Assembly (NCBI GenBank): GCA_001593925.1 | Contig: LUCD01000055.1 | Coordinates: 1-8,359, forward strand | DNA from: Candidatus Bathyarchaeota archaeon B26-1 | GTDB taxonomy: Archaea > Thermoproteota > Bathyarchaeia > Bathyarchaeales > B26-1 | DNA length: 8,359 bases | Reading direction: 5' to 3' | Shown here: piece after piece, positions 1 to 6,293 of the stretch | How positions within the stretch are numbered: the first letter of the stretch is position 1 | Layout: every line of letters begins with the position of its first letter | Translations under genes and position numbers: made by a program | Notes under the pieces: model-generated | What the model saw: the letters and a program-made list of their open reading frames with translations, nothing else | The model's database searches: none | What the model was told of the DNA's origin: nothing

Positions 1-590
1 CGGGTTCAACCTCGTCTTAGAGAATCTCCATGAGGAGGCTAAGATAGTTCATGGGGCCCCACGCCCCATGGCCCTGGGGGGCCTAGACGAATCCTTCGAC
101 GCCGTCTTCTTAATCGGATACCACTCGATGGCCGGGGCTAAGGGGGTTCTCTCCCACACCATGTCATCCCGATACATATACAGGGTCTTGTTGAACGGCT
201 CCGAGATTGGCGAGATAGGGATAGAGTCTCTGATAGCGGGTTACTATGGTGTTCCAGTCGCCTTGGTAACGGGGGATGAAGCTGCAACTAAAGAGGCAAG
301 AAGAGACCGTGACGGTTAAGTGGAGCCTCGGAAGAACCTTCGCGATCTCTCTGTCGCCGAAGAAGGCTAGGCGCCTCATAAGGGATGGCGCCTCCAAGGC
401 CGTAAAGTCCATATCTAAGTTTAAACCTTTGAGGGTCGAGCCTCCCTACGAGGTTGTGGTCGAGTATCTCCTAGCTGAGAGCGCGGAGGTTAGGGCCAAG
501 GTTAAGGGAGTCGAGAAGGTAGACGAGAGGACGATAAAGGTTAGGTCAGACGATATAATGGAGGCCTTAACCCTGGCGGGGATGTGCTGA
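1..590 (+). pseudogene. M55 family D-aminopeptidase (DppA-like), 5'-partial and frameshifted
   Basis: Zinc-dependent D-aminopeptidases of peptidase family M55 (DppA-like) cleave N-terminal D-residues from small peptides and form toroidal cytosolic oligomers. Frame 2 is open from the left edge. It contains the family block GLDESFDA, IGYHSMAG, LSHTMSS and GEIG. The His codons at 122-124 and 155-157 are 11 residues apart, matching zinc ligand His104 and nucleophile His115 of Bacillus DppA; the GEIG Glu (212-214) is the next expected ligand. Frame 2 stops at 317-319. The C-terminal half (TVTVKWSLGR, the Pro-Lys-Lys-Ala segment, FKPLRVEPP) continues in frame 3 to the TGA at 588-590. The switch lies between about 285 and 310, and the joined protein seems a few residues short between GDEAA and TVTVKW, so a small deletion or an assembly indel is likely. 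About 75 N-terminal residues lie outside the window. Family assignment is firm; whether the gene is dead is not. Confidence 0.85.
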
Positions 591-650
591 GCCAGCTCAC
601 TTAAGGGTTTCGCCCTCTACACCTCCACGTCTCCTCGAATAACTATGTGA

Positions 651-794
651 ATGTTGGAGGTTTACGTTAAAAAGAAGGTTGAGGGGTTAGGAGTCTTCTT
701 CGAGGTGAGGGGCCGTTGTCAACCGTTGCGTCCCTTCTCCCGCCGATCTGACCGTCTGTCCTCCCTTCCGAAGCGCATGGGCGGTAATGGCTAA
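651..794 (+). CDS. doubtful 47-residue ORF, possible remnant
   Basis: This short ORF has an ATG at 651 and a TAA at 792-794. It fills most of the gap after the M55 gene and overlaps the stop codon of the convergent winged-helix gene by four bases. The first 22 residues (starting MLEVYVKKKVEG) look protein-like and loosely recall the N-terminus of molybdate/tungstate-type ABC ATPases. The second half is Arg/Pro/Ser-rich and looks like random reading. No convincing SD or TATA box precedes it. It may be a chance ORF or the decayed 5' end of a lost gene. The resemblance is from memory and weak. Confidence 0.18.
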   Translation: MLEVYVKKKVEGLGVFFEVRGRCQPLRPFSRRSDRLSSLPKRMGGNG

Positions 795-1048
795 GAGTAC
801 ATGGATAGAACTTTTCTGATCCCGTTGAGGGTTACGTGGTACCGTTTGGTTCCTCCAACAACCCTCGCCTCGATGTAGTTGGAGGCCGCCAGCTTCCGGA
901 GGTTCTCCTCGACCTTGGAGGGGTCCATAGCCGTCCTCACAGCGATCTCCTCTATTGAGAGGGACCTCTCAGGCATGGTCGCTCCGATGTTATGTAACAT
1001 GCATAGGAAGTACGTCTCATCCGGTATCGGGGGGATTCTAACCTTCAT
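791..1048 (-). CDS. small winged-helix DNA-binding-like protein, 85 aa
   Basis: I do not recognise a named family. The fold looks like a winged helix. A first helix covers about residues 11-21, a second helix follows SLSIEEIA (29-36), the putative recognition helix is DPSKVEENLRKLAASNY (42-58), and a beta wing runs through ARVVGGTKRYHVT (61-73) into a final helix. I chose the ATG at 1048 rather than the longer in-frame start at 1111. It overlaps the TGA of the upstream glycosyltransferase as ATGA, it has GGAGGAG about 11 nt before it, and the extra 21 residues are Gly/Arg/Glu-rich antisense-type sequence. The coupling implies equal expression with the glycosyltransferase, which suggests a local regulator or an accessory protein. 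There are no Cys pairs, membrane segments or signal peptide. Role unknown. Confidence 0.75.
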   Translation of the reverse strand: MKVRIPPIPDETYFLCMLHNIGATMPERSLSIEEIAVRTAMDPSKVEENLRKLAASNYIEARVVGGTKRYHVTLNGIRKVLSMYS

Positions 1049-2220
1049 TTCCGAGGGTTCTCCTCCGCCGCCTCGTAGACCTTCAAGGTCTTCTCGGCGA
1101 CCACGTCCCAACTATAAATCTCGGCTATCCTCCTTTTAGCATTTTGGATAAGATACTTTGAGTACTCCTTGTCAGATAAGACCCTGTTGATCCCCCAAGC
1201 GATCGATCGAGGGTCTCCAGGGTAGACGAGAACCCCGGTCCGGTCGTGCTCGATGATCTCCGACAGCCCGCCGGTGTTGCTCGCTACAACCGGAACCCCC
1301 GCGGCCATCCCTTCCAAGGCGACTATGCCGAAAGGCTCGTAGGATGAGGGGACAACCAGCACGTCCGCGCTGATGGTCAGCTCAACTAGGTCTCGGTCGG
1401 GAAGGAAACCTAAGAAGCGGACACGACTCTCGCAACCTAGAGACCTTGTTAGAGACTCAAGGTAACTCTTAGACCAGCCCTCGCCGACTATTAAAAAGAT
1501 GGCTTCCGGATGCTCCTTGAGCACCATAGGAACAGCTCTGATCATATGTTCAACGCCTTTCTGGGGGACGAGTCTTCCGACGAAGAGGACAAGCCTCTCG
1601 TGGCCTCCGATCATGTACCGGGCTCTAATCGCCTCCCGATCCACGTTTCTCTGGTACTGCTCCACATCCACAGCGTTGGGTATCACGTCGATCTTTTCCG
1701 GCGGCAGGCGGAAGTGGCCCTCTATCTCCCTTTTCATCGAGTAGCTAGCCACTATGATCCTCTTGGACTCGTACGTCAACCACCACTCAAACCCGTCTAT
1801 GAGGTAAGAATCCGGCGTGTGGAGGCCTTGAGCCCTCCCAACCTCGGTGCTGTGCATAGTTGAGATCAAGGGGCGGTTCAGGTAGTGTTTCGAGGAGATT
1901 CCGGCGGGCGCTGTCAGCCAGTCGTGCACGTGGATCACATCGAAGTCAACCTCCCTGCTTACCATGGCTACCCTCTTCTCCATGAAGTGGTTGAAGATCA
2001 AGGTCCAGACTATGAAGTCGGGATGGCCCAGCTCCACCTTGGTACGGTAAACCTTTACGCCGTCAACCTCCTCGTAGAGGGGTGCCCCTGGAAAGTCTAA
2101 CGTGATCAGGTGGACTTCGTGGCCTTTCTTCGCTAGGGCCCTCGACAGGCCGTAGCAGTGACGGGCGATCCCTCCGACGATCCTCGGGGGAAACTCCCAT
2201 GTTACCATGCATATCCTCAT
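1045..2220 (-). CDS. GT4-family glycosyltransferase, glycogen-synthase-like
   Basis: A 391-residue GT-B fold retaining glycosyltransferase, cytosolic, expected to transfer sugar from an NDP-sugar donor. The N-terminal acceptor domain has EFPPRIVGGIARH (9-21), VIHVHDW (95-101) and STMHSTEVGRA (120-130). The C-terminal donor domain has FVGRLVPQKG (213-222), with R216 and K221 at the nucleotide-phosphate site, and EPFGIVALE with E295 and E303 forming the E-x7-E motif, followed by GGLSEII (317-323). Length is normal for the family and no transmembrane segment is visible. The ATG at 2220 has GGTG about 8 nt upstream. The paralogous gene just upstream and the GH57 enzyme nearby point to alpha-glucan (glycogen) synthesis. 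Donor (ADP- or UDP-glucose) and acceptor cannot be read from sequence, and another glycan role is possible. It is followed without a gap by the winged-helix gene. Confidence 0.9.
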   Translation of the reverse strand: MRICMVTWEFPPRIVGGIARHCYGLSRALAKKGHEVHLITLDFPGAPLYEEVDGVKVYRTKVELGHPDFIVWTLIFNHFMEKRVAMVSREVDFDVIHVHDWLTAPAGISSKHYLNRPLISTMHSTEVGRAQGLHTPDSYLIDGFEWWLTYESKRIIVASYSMKREIEGHFRLPPEKIDVIPNAVDVEQYQRNVDREAIRARYMIGGHERLVLFVGRLVPQKGVEHMIRAVPMVLKEHPEAIFLIVGEGWSKSYLESLTRSLGCESRVRFLGFLPDRDLVELTISADVLVVPSSYEPFGIVALEGMAAGVPVVASNTGGLSEIIEHDRTGVLVYPGDPRSIAWGINRVLSDKEYSKYLIQNAKRRIAEIYSWDVVAEKTLKVYEAAEENPRK

Positions 2221-2479
2221 TTAGATGCACCGTGAAGATCGTTTAATCCGTATCTGAGGAGAAGGCGGGTTTGACGTGGTCGACGGTTAGGTTCGCCTTC
2301 ACTCGATTCTTCACGCCGACCCATCTTTCGGCCTCTAGATTCTATTTTCTCTTGGTAACTCTTAACTGGTCTGGGATCCTTGGAAAAAGCATGTCTGTCA
2401 CGTATCATGGAAGATTTTCAGGTATATATGCGTTTTGAGGACGGTTACGTCTGATGTTTGGGCGAACAGTTCTGGAATG
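2221..2479 (-). promoter_or_regulatory. promoter and leader region of the first glycosyltransferase
   Basis: This 259-bp gap separates the two tandem glycosyltransferase genes. On the minus strand a strong TATA-like run (GCATATATACC, core at 2423-2429) would place a transcription start near 2401, giving a leader of about 180 nt. A second, weaker box (GGATTAAAC, about 2240-2249) lies 22-29 bp before the ATG and could give a nearly leaderless transcript. A 63-codon minus-strand reading frame here (2217-2408) looks non-coding. The gap shows the two glycosyltransferases are probably not a single tight operon. Confidence 0.4.
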
Positions 2480-3730
2480 TTAGGTTGAAACGATCTCGTT
2501 GTACACGCGGACCGTGTTTTCGGCGACGTTTCTCCACGTGAAAACTTTGAGGACTCTCTTTCTAGCGTTCTCCCCGCACCTTCTCCTAAGCTCGTCGTCC
2601 TTCAGGAGGATAGTCACGAACTTGGCTATGTCGCTTGGGTCGTAGGGGTTTATGTGGAAACCGCACTGATTTGGGCCGCTCGGGATAACCTGCTCCCTCA
2701 TCCCGCTTACGCCCCTCGCTCCTACGACTAGGGGTTTCCCCATAGCCATGGCCTCCGTGCAGACTATCCCGAAGGGCTCGTACTTCGATGGGAACACGCA
2801 GACGTCTGAGGCGGCGTAATACTTGATCTTGGTCTCTTCCTTGAGGAACTCGTATTTCAGGATGACCTTGCCTCCCAAGTTTAGCCTCTGAACCTCCTGT
2901 TTAAGCATCTCCTCTTGGTCTCCGAGCCCCACTATGACGAGCTTGGCCTTCGGGACGCTTTCCAGTATGTCCGGCATGGCTTGGAGCAGGGTGTCCGCCC
3001 CCTTAACCCAGTTCAGCCTCCCAACGAAGAAGATCATGTACTCGTCGTCTTGGATTCCGAGGCTTCTTCTGAGTTCCTGCGCCTCTTCAGGCGGAACCCT
3101 CTCTGGAGAGTACCGTTCGGGGTCTATCCCGTTATAGACGACCCGTATCTTCCTCTCGTCGTATCCTAGGCTGACCAGATGGTCCCGCATGGCGTAACTC
3201 ACGGTCACAACCCTCTCGGCGTGTTCGGCCGCTATCCTCTCCAGCCTCTTTATGCAGTCGGAGCCGTTTCCAGCCCTCCCCTGCTCCGTACTGTGCATGT
3301 GGAATGCCATGGGCTTCTTCAGGCCTCTGCTGGCGAGGATTCCTCCGACGCTCCCCAGCCAGTCGTGGGCGACTACGAGGTCTACCCTACGTTTCTCGGT
3401 TCTGACGAGGTCGTTGACGAGCTTGCTTGACGAGAGGACGTTGTAGAGGAAGATGTCTCCGAAGAACCTGCGTCCCTCAGGGGACCATCTTCGAACCTCT
3501 TCCGGTATGAACATCGGGAGGAGCAGGCTTATGTTTATGTCTTTGACTATGGGGCGGTGGACTTCGACGCCTTGGTAAACGTCGCGTGTTGGGGCGTCGT
3601 CCGTGTGCATGGAGAAGACTGTTACGTCGTGGCCCATCCGGACGAGCTCCCGCGTCACGTACTTCGCGTATGTTCCGAGTCCTCCAACCATGTATGGGGG
3701 GAACTCGTAGACGAAGAAGACTATCTCCAT
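2480..3730 (-). CDS. glycogen/starch-synthase-like glycosyltransferase (GT4/GT5 type)
   Basis: A 416-residue GT-B enzyme, probably an archaeal-type glycogen synthase or related alpha-glucan glucosyltransferase. The N-terminal domain has YEFPPYMVGGLGTYAK (8-23), VVAHDWLGSVGG (119-130) and FHMHSTEQGR (143-152). The donor domain has FFVGRLNWVKGAD (234-246), with R238 and K243, and YEPFGIVCTEAMAMG with E318 and E326 as the E-x7-E pair. An extra stretch GMREQVIPSGPNQCG (343-357) precedes the C-terminal helices, as in glycogen synthases. The classical bacterial KxGGL motif is not intact (MVGGL here), so ADP-glucose use cannot be assumed. The ATG at 3730 fits the first beta strand; the upstream SD is weak. 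The gene diverges from the RAM-domain operon, and a dyad overlaps its likely TATA box. It is a paralogue of the downstream glycosyltransferase; the HSTE-GRA segment is shared. Confidence 0.9.
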   Translation of the reverse strand: MEIVFFVYEFPPYMVGGLGTYAKYVTRELVRMGHDVTVFSMHTDDAPTRDVYQGVEVHRPIVKDINISLLLPMFIPEEVRRWSPEGRRFFGDIFLYNVLSSSKLVNDLVRTEKRRVDLVVAHDWLGSVGGILASRGLKKPMAFHMHSTEQGRAGNGSDCIKRLERIAAEHAERVVTVSYAMRDHLVSLGYDERKIRVVYNGIDPERYSPERVPPEEAQELRRSLGIQDDEYMIFFVGRLNWVKGADTLLQAMPDILESVPKAKLVIVGLGDQEEMLKQEVQRLNLGGKVILKYEFLKEETKIKYYAASDVCVFPSKYEPFGIVCTEAMAMGKPLVVGARGVSGMREQVIPSGPNQCGFHINPYDPSDIAKFVTILLKDDELRRRCGENARKRVLKVFTWRNVAENTVRVYNEIVST

Positions 3731-3753
3731 CGTTCCCCTGTCTCCCTTCTACC

Positions 3754-3781
3754 AACCTTAAAGCGGTTATCCGTTAAGGTT
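3754..3781. promoter_or_regulatory. 28-bp dyad over the predicted promoter of the 2480-3730 glycosyltransferase gene
   Basis: The outer arms AACCTTAA (3754-3761) and TTAAGGTT (3774-3781) are perfectly complementary. Inside them CGG (3764-3766) pairs with CCG (3771-3773), leaving two unpaired bases on one side and a TTAT centre. Read on the minus strand, CTTTAAGG (3763-3756) lies about 30 bp before the ATG at 3730, where a TATA box would sit. A protein bound to this dyad would block it. Operator function is inference. Confidence 0.4.
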
Positions 3782-3885
3782 TCTATCAACGGCCTACTTA
3801 AAGTTATTTTACTAACGGTCCATACTTGAGGCCCGGAGCAAGATGGACATCTAAGGTTCAAAATTTAATCTTTTCAATGAGCCGT

Positions 3886-3930
3886 GAAGAAAAGTTTAAT
3901 GTTGAGTTTAACTCTTTCATATTCAGGGAG
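3886..3930 (+). promoter_or_regulatory. putative promoter and SD of the RAM-domain operon
   Basis: AGAAAAGTTTAATG (about 3888-3901) resembles an archaeal BRE plus TATA element and predicts a start near 3921. GGGAG at 3926-3930 is an SD-like site 10 nt before the ATG at 3941. Another AT-rich box (AAAATTTAAT, 3860-3869) lies further upstream. Confidence 0.4.
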
Positions 3931-3940
3931 TGGTTGCTGA

Positions 3941-4183
3941 ATGTTGGCTTTTGTCTTCGTCAGGGTTGAGGCCGATATGGGCTCCCGCGTAATCAGCGAG
4001 ATATCAAAGATCGAGGGTGTCAGAGAGATACATGAGCTGACCGGCGACATAGACATAATTGCCAAGGTTGAAGCCGAAAACATAGATGAGCTGAGCAAGA
4101 TAATCTTCAACATCAGGGAGATCGAGGGTGTTCAGGGAACCGACACCAGGATAGTTTTAGCGAGCTTGCTGGTGGAAGGTTGA
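3941..4183 (+). CDS. stand-alone RAM/AsnC ligand-binding domain protein (Lrp-like, no HTH)
   Basis: This 80-residue protein is the effector-binding domain of Lrp/AsnC regulators without their DNA-binding half. The beta-alpha-beta-beta-alpha-beta pattern is clear: FVFVRVEA (4-11), a helix to SKIEGVREIHELTGDIDIIAKVE (22-44) with the turn TGDID, a second helix ENIDELSKIIFNI, and a closing strand TRIVLASLLV. Such single-domain proteins are common in archaea and form dimers and octamers that can bind amino acids or partner regulators. Length is typical for the single-domain form. It overlaps the next gene as TTGA, so the two are translated together. A sensor subunit acting with the neighbouring HTH protein is an attractive guess only. 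Confidence 0.88.
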   Translation: MLAFVFVRVEADMGSRVISEISKIEGVREIHELTGDIDIIAKVEAENIDELSKIIFNIREIEGVQGTDTRIVLASLLVEG

Positions 4184-4578
4184 AGGGGGAACCCCGCTTG
4201 AGAGCCAAGCCGATAGAGGAGCGGTTGAAGACCCTCCGGTCGAGAGGCTTCACGAGAGAGGAGATTCTCCGAACCCTATACTTGGAGAAGTACCCGATGT
4301 TCGAGATAACTAGAGCCTTGGAGATGACGCCGGACGAGTTGAGGAGGCTCAGCGAGAAGCTGAAACTTCCACTACTCAGATGTCCGGCTGGCCACAGGCT
4401 TCTGGACGACCCGGCTCTCCACGCGGCGGACGCTCACTACTGCGTCGTATGTAAGAGGTGGTTCAATAAGGCCACGTTGACGGATGAGATAGAACTCGAG
4501 ATAAAGAGGCTTGAAGAGAAAGGCCTGAAGGGGAAGAACCCCGGCGGCCCGGTACGGCCTACCCCCGCTTCTCCGTAA
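4180..4578 (+). CDS. HTH plus zinc-ribbon-like small protein, function unknown
   Basis: I do not recognise a named family for this 132-residue protein. Residues 22-64 are helical and fit a helix-turn-helix, with FEITRALEMTPDELRRLSEKL (41-61) reading as the two-helix core. Next comes a compact metal-site candidate: C68 and H72 in RCPAGHRL, then C88 and C91 in HYCVVCKRW, a zinc-ribbon-like spacing. A Lys/Glu-rich helix (102-118) and a Pro/Gly-rich tail follow. The start is TTG at 4180, overlapping the preceding TGA; GGTGG at 4171-4175 can serve as SD. The last 20 nt overlap the end of the convergent GH57 gene, so the tail is probably poorly constrained. DNA binding is likely and RNA binding possible. 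Its target is unknown; the divergent glycosyltransferase is an obvious candidate. Confidence 0.8.
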   Translation: MKGEPRLRAKPIEERLKTLRSRGFTREEILRTLYLEKYPMFEITRALEMTPDELRRLSEKLKLPLLRCPAGHRLLDDPALHAADAHYCVVCKRWFNKATLTDEIELEIKRLEEKGLKGKNPGGPVRPTPASP

Positions 4579-6139
4579 CCTCTGCGTCCTTCCTCTTTAG
4601 CTCTTCAATCCTCTCTTTGAGGACTCTCAGCATCTCATCCCGGAGAGGTTCCACATCTTCAACCGTTTTGGGTAGAGACGCGAAGAGTTTAGTTAGCTTC
4701 TCGTCTCCGATTACTTGGCTCAGCCACCTCTCGAAGTCTCCCCTTCCAAGGTGGAAACTTATCGATTTTGAGTCTACACTTCTAAGAATGCGGTAGAACT
4801 CTTCTAGGCTGTTGGCTGTGAGCCCGGTTGGGCGCGCGAAACCCTGGAAGAACCTGAAGCCCATCCCGTGCGGAACCTTCCTGAGGAGCCTCCTGAATCT
4901 GAATCTGGGCTTCTCAAGTTCGAGGTGGCATCTGGCGATTAAGTCTGAGACCACGGTGATGAATGTTGAGAAGGCTTTGACGGGGTCGCCGTAAGGGTTG
5001 AAGGTTTCGTGGACTACTCCGGAGCCTCCTTTCTTCGTGCTCATGTAGTACAGGTGGTCGCTCGTCTGGAGGTGGCGCCAGAGCCTAAGAAACGTGGTGT
5101 CGCCTAAATGTTTAACTGAGAGGTTTACCTCCTTAAGGGTGTTGAATGAGACTTTCTGGAGCTCGTTTCCGAGCCACGCGCTTAAGTCGCGTTCCTCATC
5201 CGCCCAGGAGATCGTAGCGTTTTTTGGGACGTCTACCTCGTCCATGGGTTTGTAGCGGTTCACGGCCTCGAGGGGAGTGCACCACCTTAGGTTGCTGTGC
5301 TTCTCCACCTCCGAGGGGAGCCACCTTAAAAAGTCGAGGATTCCGCTCTCACGCCAGTAATGTTCCCCGAAAGTCTCGTAGTCTAGGAAGATGGTTATCA
5401 CTTGGCCCGGCGTCGAGGCGAGCCAGCTGGCGTACTTGTCAGCCGTTAGGGGCCACTGGTCCCATTCTGTAGAGGTGAACCTGAAACCGATGTCGTCGGA
5501 GAGTCTGTGGTTCCTCATTAAGACCTTTATGGATGATCCTTTAGCCTTGTAGATGTAGTTTGGGCTCCTCCACCCTAAGACCCGGGGTAATCCCTCGGTC
5601 ACGACAGCTTCGTAGCCGAGCTCCTCGACGGTCTTGGCTATCTCGTTGTTATATATGCACTCGGTGTTCTCGAAGGTTTTGGGCTCCTCTCCCAGTATGC
5701 TCTTGACGGTTCGGCGGTGCATCTCAACCTGCTCGATGAACTCGGACCAGTCGGGGGCGTAGAGGCTTGCGAGGGAATGGTAGTACGTCTGGTTTAGAAC
5801 CTCTACGCATCCGGAGTCTACGATCTGCCTAAAGGATTCGAGTATGTCTGGACGCCACATCTCACACTGTTCGAGGAGAACCCCGGAGATGCTGTAGGCA
5901 ACCTTGAACCTTCGGCTTCCCCTCTTACGTCTATCTATCTCGTCGAGGATTATCTCGTTTGCCGGCAGGTAGCACTTCTCAGCAACCCTGTTCAGTATAT
6001 CCCTGTTCATCCCGTTGTCGAAGTATAGGTCGAAGAGCTCCTCTTTTGTCACCCTTCCTCTGCGGATTAGGTCTAAGTGGAACCTCCTGTTCAGCCTCAA
6101 AGGCTGGTGAACCTCGAAGATCATGCAGATATCAGCCAA
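4559..6139 (-). CDS. GH57 family alpha-amylase-type glycoside hydrolase with C-terminal extension
   Basis: GH57 enzymes are retaining alpha-glucan hydrolases or transferases, common in thermophilic archaea. The family regions appear in order: HQPLR (11-15); GCVEVLNQTYYHSL (110-123); NTECIYNN (158-165), where E160 sits at the catalytic nucleophile; LDYETFGEH (252-260), where D253 sits at the acid/base; and SWADEERDLSAWLGN (311-325). The set resembles the archaeal cytoplasmic alpha-amylase group near Methanocaldococcus MJ1611. There is no signal peptide, so it probably acts on internal glycogen. Residues about 425-490 (FRFFQGFARPTGL, SISFHLGRGDFERWL) look like an appended small domain, possibly the DUF5752 type, followed by a charged helix. 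The TTG at 6139 keeps the first beta strand; the ATG at 6124 would cut into it. No clear SD. The glycosyltransferases nearby support a glycogen role. Confidence 0.9.
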   Translation of the reverse strand: MADICMIFEVHQPLRLNRRFHLDLIRRGRVTKEELFDLYFDNGMNRDILNRVAEKCYLPANEIILDEIDRRKRGSRRFKVAYSISGVLLEQCEMWRPDILESFRQIVDSGCVEVLNQTYYHSLASLYAPDWSEFIEQVEMHRRTVKSILGEEPKTFENTECIYNNEIAKTVEELGYEAVVTEGLPRVLGWRSPNYIYKAKGSSIKVLMRNHRLSDDIGFRFTSTEWDQWPLTADKYASWLASTPGQVITIFLDYETFGEHYWRESGILDFLRWLPSEVEKHSNLRWCTPLEAVNRYKPMDEVDVPKNATISWADEERDLSAWLGNELQKVSFNTLKEVNLSVKHLGDTTFLRLWRHLQTSDHLYYMSTKKGGSGVVHETFNPYGDPVKAFSTFITVVSDLIARCHLELEKPRFRFRRLLRKVPHGMGFRFFQGFARPTGLTANSLEEFYRILRSVDSKSISFHLGRGDFERWLSQVIGDEKLTKLFASLPKTVEDVEPLRDEMLRVLKERIEELKRKDAEVTEKRG

Positions 6140-6183
6140 TCTTGGGTGACGCCCCTTTTCAAACCCTAAGGAAGCAACACTGC

Positions 6184-6197
6184 AACTTTAAGCTTGT
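6184..6197. repeat. 14-nt direct repeat, copy 1
   Basis: AACTTTAAGCTTGT occurs here and again, identically, at 6258-6271, both in the 154-bp gap between the divergent GH57 and CBS genes. On the minus strand this copy contains CTTAAAG, about 50 bp before the GH57 start, where a TATA box for a transcript with a short leader would lie. Possible operator or promoter element. Confidence 0.5.
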
Positions 6198-6236
6198 GTA
6201 TGTGAGGCTGGTTGAACCGCGTGTTTTTAGGCATTA

Positions 6237-6288
6237 ATTTTTAAGTTTTATTAGGCTAACTTTAAGCTTGTTGCCGGCTTTAGGTGAT
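6237..6288 (+). promoter_or_regulatory. putative promoter, operator repeat and strong SD of the CBS gene
   Basis: TTTTTAAGTTTT (about 6238-6249) is a TATA-like box that predicts a start near 6267. The second copy of the 14-nt repeat (6258-6271) would then cover that start. AGGTGAT at 6282-6288 matches the archaeal 16S 3' end well and stands five nt before the TTG at 6294, which settles the start codon. Confidence 0.5.
6258..6271. repeat. 14-nt direct repeat, copy 2
   Basis: Identical to the copy at 6184-6197, spaced 74 bp start to start. It lies downstream of the CBS gene's TATA-like box and upstream of its SD. Confidence 0.5.
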
Positions 6289-6293
6289 AACGG

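Noticed and set aside
1049..1111. Longer N-terminus for the winged-helix protein, starting at 1111
   Set aside because: It would overlap the glycosyltransferase by 67 nt and adds Gly/Arg/Glu-rich residues with no structure; the ATGA overlap start is better supported.
2217..2408. 63-codon minus-strand ORF overlapping the glycosyltransferase start as ATGA
   Set aside because: Composition is Arg/Glu/Ser-rich with no hydrophobic core, and its ATG lies only 18 bp after the TATA-like box, probably before the transcription start. More likely leader sequence.
4559..4578. Antisense control through the convergent overlap of the HTH and GH57 genes
   Set aside because: A 20-nt tail overlap is common in compact archaeal genomes and needs no regulatory role.
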